64,000 bases of DNA from UMGS363 sp051881815 (GTDB lineage Bacteria; Bacillota; Clostridia; Oscillospirales; Ruminococcaceae), in NCBI GenBank assembly GCA_051881815.1, contig JBJEQP010000024.1, positions 13,471-77,470 of the forward strand. Reading direction: 5' to 3'. Each line of letters opens with the position of its first letter. The first letter of the stretch is position 1. Below the pieces are notes generated by a model, which saw only the letters and a list, made by a program, of their open reading frames with translations, was not told where the DNA came from and ran no database searches. Made by a program: the position numbers and the translations under genes. This document shows, piece by piece, positions 1 through 8,811 of the stretch.

Positions 1-633
1 ACCGCAAAGCACTGCAGTTTTATTGGTATCGAAGCCCAGCTCCTTAACATAATTGGGAACAAATCCAACGTGACCGTCCCAATCGGGCTGTGCATTATCA
101 ATAGTGAGGTGCACCTTAACACCGGCATCATTTGACCATTCCTCGATGATCTCCTGATAGTCAAGAAGGTCTGCCTTGCTGCGTGAGCCGTAAACGATGT
201 CGATATCACCGTAACGGTCACGGTAGTGACGGCAGTAGTTGATTACAGAGCGAAGAGGAGCAAGACCAACACCGCCTGCAATGAAGAGAAGGTTTTTACC
301 TGCAAATACATCGTCCACGGGGAAGGGATTGCCGTAAGGGCCTCTGATTGTGATCTGCTGACCCACCTCTGCCTGATGGAGCCATTCGGTCACGCAGCCG
401 CACTTTTTGATTGAGAATTCCATATATTCGGTATTTGTGGGAGAGGAAGTAATTGAGAACATTGCCTCGCCGACACCGGGGATAGAGAGCATCGCACACT
501 GTCCCGGACGATGGTCAAACGCCTTCTTTCCGTCAGGGGTTACCACACGGAAGGTTTTGATATCCGGAGTGTCTATGCGCACGTCGGTTATGACTCCGAC
601 CGCAGGAATCAAAGTATCGTTGATATTATTCAC
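1..633 (-). CDS. flxA: FlxA-like FAD/NAD(P)H-binding oxidoreductase subunit (3' end cut by window)
   Basis: Partial: 211 codons are visible and the C-terminus runs off the window start. It is a ferredoxin-NADP reductase-fold subunit that should take electrons from NAD(P)H onto FAD. Visible marks are the FAD motif RPGQCAMLSIPG near residues 47-58, and the nucleotide-site motif AGGVGLAPLR near residue 125. The family includes anaerobic sulfite reductase subunit B, sulfhydrogenase gamma and FlxA. I chose the GTG at 633-631 because GGAGG lies 8 bases upstream and the protein aligns from there. It overlaps flxB by 8 bp, so it is translationally coupled. It is the last visible gene of the fumC-hdrBCA-flxDCBA operon. 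A C-terminal 2Fe-2S motif would be expected beyond the edge. Confidence 0.85.
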   Translation of the reverse strand, partial: MNNINDTLIPAVGVITDVRIDTPDIKTFRVVTPDGKKAFDHRPGQCAMLSIPGVGEAMFSITSSPTNTEYMEFSIKKCGCVTEWLHQAEVGQQITIRGPYGNPFPVDDVFAGKNLLFIAGGVGLAPLRSVINYCRHYRDRYGDIDIVYGSRSKADLLDYQEIIEEWSNDAGVKVHLTIDNAQPDWDGHVGFVPNYVKELGFDTNKTAVLCG

Positions 634-1654
634 CTTTATTTCCTCCAATCTTCTTCATAACTTTTACTATATTCATGGAAATCGGACACTTTGCAAGGCA
701 TCTGCCGCATCCTACACAGCTGAAAATACCATCGTTGTTTTCGGGATAATAAACAAGCTTATGCATAAATCTCTGACGGAAACGTTCCTTTTGGGAAAGT
801 CTGTTGTTTCCGTGCGCCATTCTGGTAAATTCCGAATACATACAGGAATCCCAGCATCTGTAACGGATAACGCCGTTGCCTGTGTTAAAGTCCTTGATAT
901 CGTAGCACTGACAGGTAGGACAAACGAATGTGCAGGTTCCGCAGCCCAAGCAAGCAGAGGAAAGCTCGTCCCAAGCAGGATCGTCGAAAAGCTCCTTTGT
1001 CTTGCCTGCGCCGAAAGCGTCGGTGGAAACATCTTTAAGGGGAAGCTTATCCATTATTTTAGCGATTTTTTCCTTCTGTGCAGCTACATCTGCATCGGAA
1101 GCATCCTCAAGGATATCGCCAAGGCTGTCAAGAAGCTTGCTGCCCTTTTCTGTATTTGCCTGAAGATAGAGAGAATCCTCTGTTTTCCATGCGGAAACAT
1201 CACCTGTCGGCTCTGCCGCATTTATACCGAATGCAGAACAGAAGCAGGTTTCGGCAGGTCTTGTACACGCAACCGAAATGATGATGCCTTTTTCGCGTTT
1301 CATAGCATAGAAGCTGTCACGAGGTTCGGAAAGGAATACTCTGTCAAGTATATCAAAGCTCTTTGCATCGCAAGCACGAACGCCGAAAACTACAAAGTCT
1401 TCGATCTCACTTCTTATATCGATACATTCAATGTTTTTTCCCTCAGTCTTAAATCTCATAAGATCCTCGGTCTGTGGGAAGAATAAGTCCTTGGGGCTTT
1501 TTGCTGTGTTAAGAGCGTCAGACCACACTGTACCTTCAGACCATTCTCCGTATGAGGCAGATCCGTCAGCATTGTCAACAGGCATATAAAGCTTTGCATT
1601 TTCTGCTATTTTTGCAAAGAGAGACTGAATTTTATCAAGAGAAATCTTACGCAT
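626..1654 (-). CDS. flxB: FlxB-like 4Fe-4S dicluster electron-transfer subunit
   Basis: 342 residues. Two cysteine clusters sit in the C-terminal half: CLGCGTCTFVCPTCQC and, near the end, CVGCGRCLAKCP, as in AsrA/sulfhydrogenase-beta and FlxB proteins that wire FAD subunits to downstream iron-sulfur proteins. The N-terminal half resembles the AsrA domain and contains an acidic patch and a conserved VFGVRACDAKS-type segment. A longer start 12 codons upstream is open, but GGAGG is 7 bases before the ATG at 1654, which also overlaps the flxC stop, so I use that start. Overlaps of 8 bp at both ends indicate coupling. The role is electron relay between FlxA and FlxC/FlxD; the partner assignment is inferred from gene order. 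Confidence 0.82.
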   Translation of the reverse strand: MRKISLDKIQSLFAKIAENAKLYMPVDNADGSASYGEWSEGTVWSDALNTAKSPKDLFFPQTEDLMRFKTEGKNIECIDIRSEIEDFVVFGVRACDAKSFDILDRVFLSEPRDSFYAMKREKGIIISVACTRPAETCFCSAFGINAAEPTGDVSAWKTEDSLYLQANTEKGSKLLDSLGDILEDASDADVAAQKEKIAKIMDKLPLKDVSTDAFGAGKTKELFDDPAWDELSSACLGCGTCTFVCPTCQCYDIKDFNTGNGVIRYRCWDSCMYSEFTRMAHGNNRLSQKERFRQRFMHKLVYYPENNDGIFSCVGCGRCLAKCPISMNIVKVMKKIGGNKGE

Positions 1655-2645
1655 TTTCATCCCTCCTATCAAAAACCTCGCCCGGCTCAAGATCCTCGGT
1701 AGTATAATTAACGAGAGGCGCTCTCGAACCGACCTCTGCGCCCGCCTGATACTCGCCGTAAAATTCGTTGATATCCTTTATAAACTTACGGTTGAGAAGG
1801 TGGAGCGGAATATTCTGCGGACATACTCTTGAGCATTCTCCGCAGTCGGTGCAGCGACCTGCAACGTGGAATGCTCTTATGATGTGGAACATTTTTTCTT
1901 CAAAGCTGTTTGCGGGGGATTTATTTTCCACACCCGAAGCAGGGTTATCAAAAACACACTTTTCGCAGGTGCAGGCAGGACAAGCGTCACGGCAAGCGTT
2001 GCAGCGAATACACTTTGAAAGCTCATTCTGCCAGAAAGCAAACCTCTCGTCCGGCGTCATAGCCTCAAGGCGTGCAACCTCGTCAAAACGTGCAGACTCT
2101 ATAACCTCGCCCTCTTCACCAAGCAGCTCGTCATAAGCGACGTGCTTTTTACTCTTGCAGTTTATGCAGCGCTCTGCAAGAACATCGGCAGCATTAACTT
2201 TCACGGGTTCGTCACTGTAAAGAGTGGAAACGATGATAGCGTTTCCGTCCGAGTCAACGGAAGTAATACCGTCGCCTGCGATATCTTTTATCTTTGAAAT
2301 ATCTGCCATTCCCTCGCAGGGAATACCTACCGCATATACCTTTTCACGATCAAATCTGTGTTCGGTAAGAAGCTGATTGAAGCTGTATGTATCGCAAGGC
2401 TTGAGGAAAACAAGGATCTTTCCATCGATCTTATGTGTTTTGGAAACAAGATATTTAGAAAAATTTGCTCCGCAGAAATCATTGAAAACAAAGCCGTTCT
2501 TCATATCATCTGCAGTTTTAAAAATAGTAGGAGTTACGTCGTAACCGAATTCACCCTTACCCCATCCGAGAACACAGCTGACCGTGCCATTTGCGAGAAG
2601 TTCAGATGCCTTATCAATCAAATTTTCACGAGTTATTTTTTGCAT
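1647..2645 (-). CDS. flxC: FlxC-like 4Fe-4S protein
   Basis: 332 residues. The middle holds a CIRCNACRDACPACTCEKC ferredoxin-type cluster and a second CTDCGECSRVCP cluster follows before a helix-rich tail. The N-terminal domain resembles the AsrA/FlxC N-terminus. It is soluble, with no signal peptide or membrane segment. It should carry electrons within the cytoplasmic Flx complex. It overlaps flxD by 13 bp upstream and flxB by 8 bp downstream. FlxB and FlxC belong to related iron-sulfur families, so the B/C names rest on gene order and resemblance to the Desulfovibrio flxABCD-hdrABC arrangement rather than on a sequence search. Confidence 0.75.
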   Translation of the reverse strand: MQKITRENLIDKASELLANGTVSCVLGWGKGEFGYDVTPTIFKTADDMKNGFVFNDFCGANFSKYLVSKTHKIDGKILVFLKPCDTYSFNQLLTEHRFDREKVYAVGIPCEGMADISKIKDIAGDGITSVDSDGNAIIVSTLYSDEPVKVNAADVLAERCINCKSKKHVAYDELLGEEGEVIESARFDEVARLEAMTPDERFAFWQNELSKCIRCNACRDACPACTCEKCVFDNPASGVENKSPANSFEEKMFHIIRAFHVAGRCTDCGECSRVCPQNIPLHLLNRKFIKDINEFYGEYQAGAEVGSRAPLVNYTTEDLEPGEVFDRRDENA

Positions 2646-3067
2646 CTCAAATCCTCCAATCTCTTATTTTCTCCAAGAGCAGCTACCTTTTCTGCGAAAT
2701 CATTCATCGTAGCGGCAAACTTGGCACCCTCCGCAGCAGATACCCATTCAACACGGGTACGTTCACGTTCAATGCCGAGGTAATCCAGCATTGAGAAGAG
2801 TGCTGCCATTCGGCGGCGTGCATAATAGTTACCCGAAGTGTAGTGACAGTCACCGGGATGGCATCCACAGATAATTACACCGTCAGCACCTCTCTGGAAT
2901 GCACGCAGAATAAACATAGGGTTGACCCTGCAAGAACAGGGAACTCTGATGATCTTTACGTCTGCAGGATATGCAAGACGATTATTTCCCGCAAGGTCTG
3001 CACCTGCGTATGAGCACCAGTTGCAGCAAAATGCAACTATTAAAGGTTTATATTCATTTACTTGCAT
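2633..3067 (-). CDS. flxD: MvhD/FlxD-type hydrogenase iron-sulfur subunit
   Basis: 144 residues, the usual size for MvhD/FlxD. The cysteine set is typical: FCCNWCSYAGAD near the N-terminus, VPCSCRVNP, and ICGCHPGDCHY, which bind a 2Fe-2S cluster. In methanogens MvhD connects the hydrogenase to HdrA; in Flx-Hdr systems it connects FlxABC to HdrA. It lies immediately after hdrA with a 10-bp overlap and before flxC with a 13-bp overlap, exactly where a bridging subunit is expected. Confidence 0.92.
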   Translation of the reverse strand: MQVNEYKPLIVAFCCNWCSYAGADLAGNNRLAYPADVKIIRVPCSCRVNPMFILRAFQRGADGVIICGCHPGDCHYTSGNYYARRRMAALFSMLDYLGIERERTRVEWVSAAEGAKFAATMNDFAEKVAALGENKRLEDLRCKK

Positions 3068-5052
3068 ATTGCGTCAACCTCCGCCATAATTTGATTGTTC
3101 TTGAATCCGTTAAGATCCATTGCGCCGGAAGGACAAGCAACGGTACAAGCACCGCATCCCTGGCAAACTGCAGGGTTTACGGAAGCTACCCTTCTTATCC
3201 TTGTTGTTCTGTCGGGCATACGGAATTCCTTATCGATATAGGTAATAGCCCCGTACGGACATACTCTTTCACAACTTGAACAGCCGTTGCACATCAGCTC
3301 ATTGGAGCTTGCAACGCAAGGATTGCCTGTAAGCTTATCCTTAACGAGAAGTCCTATGACCTTTGCAGCCGCCGCACTCGCCTGAGATACGGTTTCGGGA
3401 ATATCCTTAGGTCCCTGACAAGCACCCGAGAGGAACACACCTGCTGTAGGGCTTTCTACGGGACGAAGCTTCGGATGTGCTTCTGTAAAGAAGTCGTTGG
3501 TATCCATACTTGCGGTAAGCATAGTCGCAAGAGGACGTGCAGACTTATCAGGCTCAATAGCCGCTGCCAGAACGACGAGGTCGGCGTCAATATGAAGCTG
3601 CTTGTTGGCGATCAGGTCAGATGCCTGAACCTTGAGCTTATCGCCCTCGGGAACGATCTTACCTACCATACCCTTAACATACTTAACACCGTATTCCTCT
3701 ACTGCACGGCGATAGAACTCGTCAAAGTTCTTGCCCGGAGTTCTTACATCGATATAGAAAACATATACCTCGGTATCGGGATATTTATCACGCGTGAGCA
3801 TCGCATGCTTTGCGGTGTACATACAACAGATCTTTGAACAGTACTCCTTGCCCTTTTCAGCACAGGATTCGCAGCGTGAGCCGACGCACTGAACAAAAAC
3901 AATAGTATGGGGATGTTTTCCGTCGGACGGACGAAGTAACTTACCCGCCGTAGGACCTGCCGCATTGGTCAGACGCTCAAATTCAAGAGAAGTAATTACA
4001 TCCTTTGACTGGCTGTATGCAAACTCATCGAACTTATCCATGCTGATAGGATTGAAGCCGGTTGCAACTACGATCGCACCGTACTTTTCTTCAATAATTT
4101 CGTCCTTCTGAGTATAATCTATAGCACCTGCCGCACAAACCTTGGCACAAACGCCGCACTTGCCGTTTTTAAGCATATTGCAGGCATTTGGGTCAATGGT
4201 TGCTACCTTAGGAACAGCCTGTGCAAAAGGAATGTAAATAGCGTGACGATTATCCATACCGAGGTTAAACTCGTTAGGCACCTTCTTCATAGGACATTTC
4301 TCTACACACGCGCCGCAGCCCGTGCAAACGTCCTCCTTGACATATCTTGCCTTTTTCTTGATCGTAACGTCAAAGTTACCTACAAAGCCATGTACATCTG
4401 TAACTTCGCTGTATGAGAAGATACGAATTTTATCATTCTGTGCAACGTCAACCATTTTAGGTGTAAGAATACAAGCAGCACAGTCAAGGGTCGGGAAGGT
4501 CTTATCAAGCTGAGCCATTTTACCGCCTATCGTAGGCTTTTTCTCTACAATATCGACCGGGAAACCTGCTTCGGCAATATCAAGTGCAGTCTGAATACCT
4601 GCAATGCCGCCTCCGATAACGAGTGCACGCTTGGTTACAGGGGACTCGCCCGGAGTAAGGGGAGCATTGAGGTTGACTTTTGCAATAGCCGCCTTACCGA
4701 GAATAATTGCCTTTTCGGTTCCGGTCATCATATCCTTATGTACCCAGGAACACTGCTCACGGATATTGGCGATCTCAACCATATATGGATTAATTCCTGC
4801 CGCAGCAGCCGTTTTACGGAAAGTAGCCTCGTGCATTCTTGGAGAGCACGAGCATACAACAATGCCCGTAAGATTGTGCTCATGAACAGCATTCTTTATT
4901 ATATCCTGACCTGCCTGAGAGCACATATATTGATAATTGGTGGAAAAGACTACGCCCGGCTCGTTCTTAAGAGCCTCGGAAACCGCTGCTACGTCAACCG
5001 TACCGGCGATATTGCTTCCGCACCAACATACAAAAACACCAACTCTTTGCAT
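3058..5052 (-). CDS. hdrA: Heterodisulfide reductase subunit A (HdrA), flavin-bifurcating core
   Basis: 664 residues, full-length bacterial HdrA. The FAD Rossmann motif VIGGGIAGIQTALD is at about 145-158. Ferredoxin-type cysteine clusters are CTGCGACVEKCP near 240, a CNMLKNGKCGVCAKVC region near 290, CNGCSSCERVCP near 590 and CQGCGACTVACP near 635. A conserved Cys-rich N-terminal segment precedes the FAD domain. In characterised complexes this flavin splits electron pairs between ferredoxin and a disulfide. It follows hdrC by 15 bp with AGGAGG before the ATG and overlaps flxD by 10 bp. It is cytoplasmic. The disulfide substrate in this organism is unknown. Confidence 0.95.
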   Translation of the reverse strand: MQRVGVFVCWCGSNIAGTVDVAAVSEALKNEPGVVFSTNYQYMCSQAGQDIIKNAVHEHNLTGIVVCSCSPRMHEATFRKTAAAAGINPYMVEIANIREQCSWVHKDMMTGTEKAIILGKAAIAKVNLNAPLTPGESPVTKRALVIGGGIAGIQTALDIAEAGFPVDIVEKKPTIGGKMAQLDKTFPTLDCAACILTPKMVDVAQNDKIRIFSYSEVTDVHGFVGNFDVTIKKKARYVKEDVCTGCGACVEKCPMKKVPNEFNLGMDNRHAIYIPFAQAVPKVATIDPNACNMLKNGKCGVCAKVCAAGAIDYTQKDEIIEEKYGAIVVATGFNPISMDKFDEFAYSQSKDVITSLEFERLTNAAGPTAGKLLRPSDGKHPHTIVFVQCVGSRCESCAEKGKEYCSKICCMYTAKHAMLTRDKYPDTEVYVFYIDVRTPGKNFDEFYRRAVEEYGVKYVKGMVGKIVPEGDKLKVQASDLIANKQLHIDADLVVLAAAIEPDKSARPLATMLTASMDTNDFFTEAHPKLRPVESPTAGVFLSGACQGPKDIPETVSQASAAAAKVIGLLVKDKLTGNPCVASSNELMCNGCSSCERVCPYGAITYIDKEFRMPDRTTRIRRVASVNPAVCQGCGACTVACPSGAMDLNGFKNNQIMAEVDAICK

Positions 5053-5067
5053 TTGCCTTTTCCTCCT

Positions 5068-5457
5068 TTACTTTGTATATTTTCTGAATGCGCTTACAAG
5101 AAGCTGCTGTGGAGTATCATCTTCAATAATATCGGGCACGTCGTTTGCTGTCATTCGGTTATTGCCCTGCTGTCTTATTGCGGCAAGGCGAACTGCCTCA
5201 ACCACCTTTGCAGGCTCGACGCCTCTGGGGCATCTGTCAACGCACGCAAAACAGGACAGGCATTTATAAAGTGACTCCGATTTGAGAAGCGGCTCAATGT
5301 CACCTGTTTCAACCATACCCACAAACTGATGCGGATGATATTCCATTTCGTCATAAGCGGGACAAGTTGCGGAACATTTTCCGCACTTCATACACTTACT
5401 TGTGTTGACTCCGCTCATTCTTAAAATTTCTTCACGAAGATACTTATTATTTTCCAT
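5068..5457 (-). CDS. hdrC: Heterodisulfide reductase subunit C (HdrC)
   Basis: 129 residues with two 4Fe-4S motifs, CMKCGKCSATCP (about 21-32) and CLSCFACVDRCP (about 67-78). This is the classic short HdrC architecture that passes electrons from HdrA to HdrB. It overlaps hdrB by 11 bp and ends 15 bp before hdrA. The size and soluble character separate it from larger membrane-bound GlpC or HdrE-linked relatives. Confidence 0.92.
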   Translation of the reverse strand: MENNKYLREEILRMSGVNTSKCMKCGKCSATCPAYDEMEYHPHQFVGMVETGDIEPLLKSESLYKCLSCFACVDRCPRGVEPAKVVEAVRLAAIRQQGNNRMTANDVPDIIEDDTPQQLLVSAFRKYTK

Positions 5458-6241
5458 TTGTATCCTCCTTTACACCGAGAGCCTCGGCAAGAATTTCGGT
5501 GAAATATACGATGGGCATATCTGTGCCGCATTTTTCAAGATTAAACTTGCACAATGGACAAGCGGTGATGATCATTTCGGCTCCTGCAGCTTTTGCGTTT
5601 TCAATGACAGCCAAAGCGTTTTTCTTTGCAGTATCGGGATTTTCAACCGAAATATATCCGCCACAGCACTCGTTTCTTCTTGCATATACCACAGCTTCTG
5701 CACCAAGCGCACGGATAAGATCCTCCATGATCGTAGGATTTTCGGGATCATCCATACGCATGACCTTGTTAGGTCTGAGAAGAAGACAGCCGTAATATGC
5801 TGCGATCTTCTTTCCGTTAAGGCTGTTTACAACCTTTTCCTTTACCTTGTCAAAGCCGACAATATCACGAAGCATTTCAAGATAATGATATACCTCTGTT
5901 TCGCCGTTATAATCGCTGTCAGCCGCCATATATCGATTTACTTTAGCTGCAAACTCGGGATTCGTCTGCATTGCGTGATTGGTTTGCTTGATAACGTTGT
6001 GGCAGGCGGAACAAACCGTTACGAGCGGCTGGGCCTTGTCGTTTGCCGCTTTAAGGGCACGAACGGACGAAAGCTTTGTAGCCACCTCGTTTTTTGCAGT
6101 TGTAAATACGCCTCCGCAGCACTGCCAGTTTTCAATTTCTTCCAAGGTTACACCAAGAGCTTCGGCAGCTCTGTATGAGTAAAGGTCAAGCTCCTTTGCC
6201 TTATTTTTTAAGGTGCACCCGGGGAAATAACTTACTTTCAT
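5447..6241 (-). CDS. hdrB: Heterodisulfide reductase subunit B (HdrB), CCG-domain catalytic subunit
   Basis: 264 residues with two CCG domains: NWQCCGGVF followed by CSACHN in the first half, and NECCGGY followed by CPLCKFNLE in the second. The N-terminal FPGCTLKNKA segment is also typical. In HdrB these cysteines bind two unusual 4Fe-4S clusters that reduce the disulfide. The related TfrB and SdhE proteins feed fumarate reductases, so a non-CoM-CoB substrate is likely in a non-methanogen. It is the first hdr gene, 15 bp after fumC, and overlaps hdrC. Confidence 0.92.
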   Translation of the reverse strand: MKVSYFPGCTLKNKAKELDLYSYRAAEALGVTLEEIENWQCCGGVFTTAKNEVATKLSSVRALKAANDKAQPLVTVCSACHNVIKQTNHAMQTNPEFAAKVNRYMAADSDYNGETEVYHYLEMLRDIVGFDKVKEKVVNSLNGKKIAAYYGCLLLRPNKVMRMDDPENPTIMEDLIRALGAEAVVYARRNECCGGYISVENPDTAKKNALAVIENAKAAGAEMIITACPLCKFNLEKCGTDMPIVYFTEILAEALGVKEDTNGK

Positions 6242-6256
6242 TAAATTACCTCCGAT

Positions 6257-7633
6257 TTATACCATCTGTTCAGGATGGAATACCTCATCAAATTTTTCAG
6301 CGGTCAAGAAGCCAAGCTCAACGCAAGCTTCTTTGAGAGAAATGTTATCTTTGAACGCCTTCTTTGCAGTCTTTGCGGCGTTTTCATAACCTATGTAAGG
6401 ATTAAGCGCAGTTACGAGCATAAGAGAGTTATGAAGATTGTGATGCATCTTCTCACGGTTTGCCTTAATGCCTACAGCACAGTTCTTGTTAAAGGAAACG
6501 ATCGCCTCTGCAAGAAGTCTTACTGACTGAAGGAAATTGTAGATGCAAACCGGCATAAATACATTAAGCTCAAAGTTACCCTGAGATGCCGCCATAGTTA
6601 CCGCTACATCGTTACCCATGACCTGAACTGCCACCATAGTAACAGCCTCGCACTGAGTTGGGTTCACCTTACCCGGCATAATGGAAGAACCGGGCTCGTT
6701 CTCGGGGATAAATATTTCTCCAAGACCATCTCTGGGGCCCGATGCAAGCCAGCGTACGTCGTTTGCGATCTTCATCATATCGCAGGCAAGCGCCTTAACG
6801 GCACCGTGAGCAAAAACAAGTTCATCCTTGGATGTGAGTGCGTGGAACTTGTTGGGAGCAGTAATGAACTTCTTGCCGGTGATCTTTGAAACCTCTTCCG
6901 CAACTCCAACGTCAAAGCCCTTGGGAGTGTTAAGTCCTGTACCTACCGCAGTGCCTCCGAGAGCAAGCTCACGCAGCGGTTCTACCGCACGCTCTATCAG
7001 CTCAACATCTCTTTCAAGGCTGGCTCTCCATCCGCTGATCTCCTGGCTGAACTTAATGGGAGTTGCGTCCTGAAGATGTGTTCTTCCGCTCTTAACAATG
7101 CCCTCATTCTCTTCTTCAAGTCTGACGAATGTTGCGATGAGCTCCTTGACCGCAGGAATAAGCTTATCTTCAAGGCTGAGAACTGCGGCAATGTGCATTG
7201 CGGTGGGGAACGTATCGTTAGAGGACTGGCTCATATTTGAATCGTCGTTTGGGTGGAGCAAGGTCTTACCGGCGATCTGATTACCGCGATTTGCAATAAC
7301 CTCGTTGGAGTTCATATTCGACTGAGTTCCGGAACCTGTCTGCCACACAACAAGCGGAAAATGGTCATTGAGCTTACCTGCCATGACCTCATCGCAAGCC
7401 GCTGTGATAGCCGCAAGCTTTTCGTCGGTCATTTTTTCGGGGCGAAGCTTATTGTTAGTAATAGCAGCAGCCTTTTTGAGTATGCCGAAAGCGTGAATAA
7501 TTTCGGCAGGCATAGTTTCAATTCCTACGCCGATCTCAAAATTTTCATGGCTTCTCTGTGTTTGCGCCGCCCAAAGACGGTCAGCGGGCACCTTCATTTC
7601 GCCCATAGAATCATGTTCGATACGATAGTCCAT
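6257..7633 (-). CDS. fumC: Class II fumarate hydratase
   Basis: 458 residues, the normal FumC length. It interconverts fumarate and malate without an iron-sulfur cluster. Visible marks are TGSGTQSNMN, the GRTHLQDATP catalytic-His region, and the superfamily signature GSSIMPGKVNP. The N-terminus (DSMGEMKVPADRLWAAQTQRS) matches FumC rather than aspartase. AAGGAAGG lies 11 bases before the ATG. It is the first gene of the eight-gene operon and lies downstream of a dehydrogenase that probably makes malate. That makes a malate-fumarate step linked to Flx-Hdr electron transfer plausible. Confidence 0.95.
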   Translation of the reverse strand: MDYRIEHDSMGEMKVPADRLWAAQTQRSHENFEIGVGIETMPAEIIHAFGILKKAAAITNNKLRPEKMTDEKLAAITAACDEVMAGKLNDHFPLVVWQTGSGTQSNMNSNEVIANRGNQIAGKTLLHPNDDSNMSQSSNDTFPTAMHIAAVLSLEDKLIPAVKELIATFVRLEEENEGIVKSGRTHLQDATPIKFSQEISGWRASLERDVELIERAVEPLRELALGGTAVGTGLNTPKGFDVGVAEEVSKITGKKFITAPNKFHALTSKDELVFAHGAVKALACDMMKIANDVRWLASGPRDGLGEIFIPENEPGSSIMPGKVNPTQCEAVTMVAVQVMGNDVAVTMAASQGNFELNVFMPVCIYNFLQSVRLLAEAIVSFNKNCAVGIKANREKMHHNLHNSLMLVTALNPYIGYENAAKTAKKAFKDNISLKEACVELGFLTAEKFDEVFHPEQMV

Positions 7634-7719
7634 AGTTTTTTGATCCTTCCTTATTCCAAAACTTTATTTCAAAACAAGCACAGCAACGCATTGCAGACTT
7701 GTTTTAGGGAACGATTTTC

Positions 7720-7725
7720 ATTATA
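7720..7725 (-). promoter_or_regulatory. Candidate -10 box of the fumC-hdr-flx operon
   Basis: On the minus strand TATAAT is preceded by TGATGA, giving an extended -10, and lies about 87 bp before the fumC ATG. No good -35 sits at 17 bp; TTGACT is 27 bp away. It is offered as the best promoter candidate in the 195-bp gap, with modest confidence. Confidence 0.4.
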
Positions 7726-7828
7726 TCATCAAGAAGCTTATCCTTACGCAAAAGTCAAGATAATTCTCACAAAAACTTATAAATTCAAAGTTATATTTTT
7801 GTAACAAAATTTCTTGTTGCTTCTTACT

Positions 7829-8776
7829 TTAAAAAGTAACGTTTTTTATTACCTCTTTAAGTGCTTCTGCCGATTTATGAAGCTTTGCGATCTCTTCATC
7901 GGCAAGATTCTGGACTACAATAGAGCGGACACCTGTATGGTCAACAAGTGAAAGCGAGCTTAAACATACATCCGTTATTCCGTATTCACCCTCGTGGAGA
8001 GAGGAAACCGTCAGTGCTGTATCTGCGCTTCCGCTGAACGATTTAACAATATGAGTTGAAGCCATAGCAATACCATATACAGTGCAGCCTTTACGCGCAA
8101 TAATGTTACCGCCGGACTTTCTTACATAGGTCTCAACATCTTCGTGTGTATATTCGCTCGGAACGTAATCAGCAGACTTTATAGCACCGTTGAACTCGGA
8201 AAGCGGAACACCGGCGATCGTTGCATTGGACCAAGCAACAAATGAGGTATCACCATGCTCACCCAGAACGTTTGCATGAACCTGCTGCTGGTTTATATTG
8301 TAAATTTCAGCAAGGCGTGTACGCAGACGAATGGTATCAAGAGATGTTCCGGTACCAAAGACCTGATTTTTGGGCAGTCCCGTATATTTCAGGAATGCGT
8401 ATGTCAAAATATCAACAGGGTTTGCAACAATGAGATAAATTGCATTTGGGCAGACCTTTACGATTTCAGTTGATATCTGTTTGATAATACCAATGTTGGT
8501 CTGCACCAGTTCAAGTCTGCTCTGACCGGGCTTTCTTCCGATTCCCGAGGTGATAATTACAACGTCAGAGCCGATCGCGTCCTCATAGCCTCCGGCATAA
8601 ATGTCACAGTTGCCGATAAAAGGCGTTGCCTGTTTGATGTCAAGCGCTTCACCCTTCGCCTTTTCGGTATCAACGTCGATAAGAACGACTTCGGATGCAG
8701 CACCTCTGGTCAGCAGTGCGAATGCAGTAGTGGCACCCACGGAGCCTGCACCAATGATTGTAACTTTCTTTTGCAT
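7829..8776 (-). CDS. LDH/MDH-family NAD-dependent dehydrogenase, probably malate-specific
   Basis: 315 residues. The Rossmann motif IGAGSVGATTAFA is at 8-20; Asp147/Arg150 in GTSLDTIR and His174 in GEHGDT form the catalytic set, with substrate-binding Arg87. General annotation would be L-lactate dehydrogenase. However, the residue aligned with specificity position Gln102 of LDH is Arg81 (GRKPGQSR where LDH has NQKPGETR), and Gln85 replaces the LDH Glu107. Arg at 102 is the known switch to oxaloacetate/malate. With fumC next door, I call it a probable LDH-like malate dehydrogenase. AGGAGG lies 6 bases before the ATG. A Thr equivalent to 246 is retained, so mixed specificity remains possible. 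Confidence 0.8.
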   Translation of the reverse strand: MQKKVTIIGAGSVGATTAFALLTRGAASEVVLIDVDTEKAKGEALDIKQATPFIGNCDIYAGGYEDAIGSDVVIITSGIGRKPGQSRLELVQTNIGIIKQISTEIVKVCPNAIYLIVANPVDILTYAFLKYTGLPKNQVFGTGTSLDTIRLRTRLAEIYNINQQQVHANVLGEHGDTSFVAWSNATIAGVPLSEFNGAIKSADYVPSEYTHEDVETYVRKSGGNIIARKGCTVYGIAMASTHIVKSFSGSADTALTVSSLHEGEYGITDVCLSSLSLVDHTGVRSIVVQNLADEEIAKLHKSAEALKEVIKNVTF

Positions 8777-8811
8777 ATTAATCCTCCTGTATTATTAAAA
8801 ATAACTTACTT

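Noticed and set aside
407..1486. Plus-strand ORF of 359 codons opposite flxB
   Set aside because: Antisense shadow of the cysteine-motif-bearing flxB frame; no family resemblance and no ribosome site.
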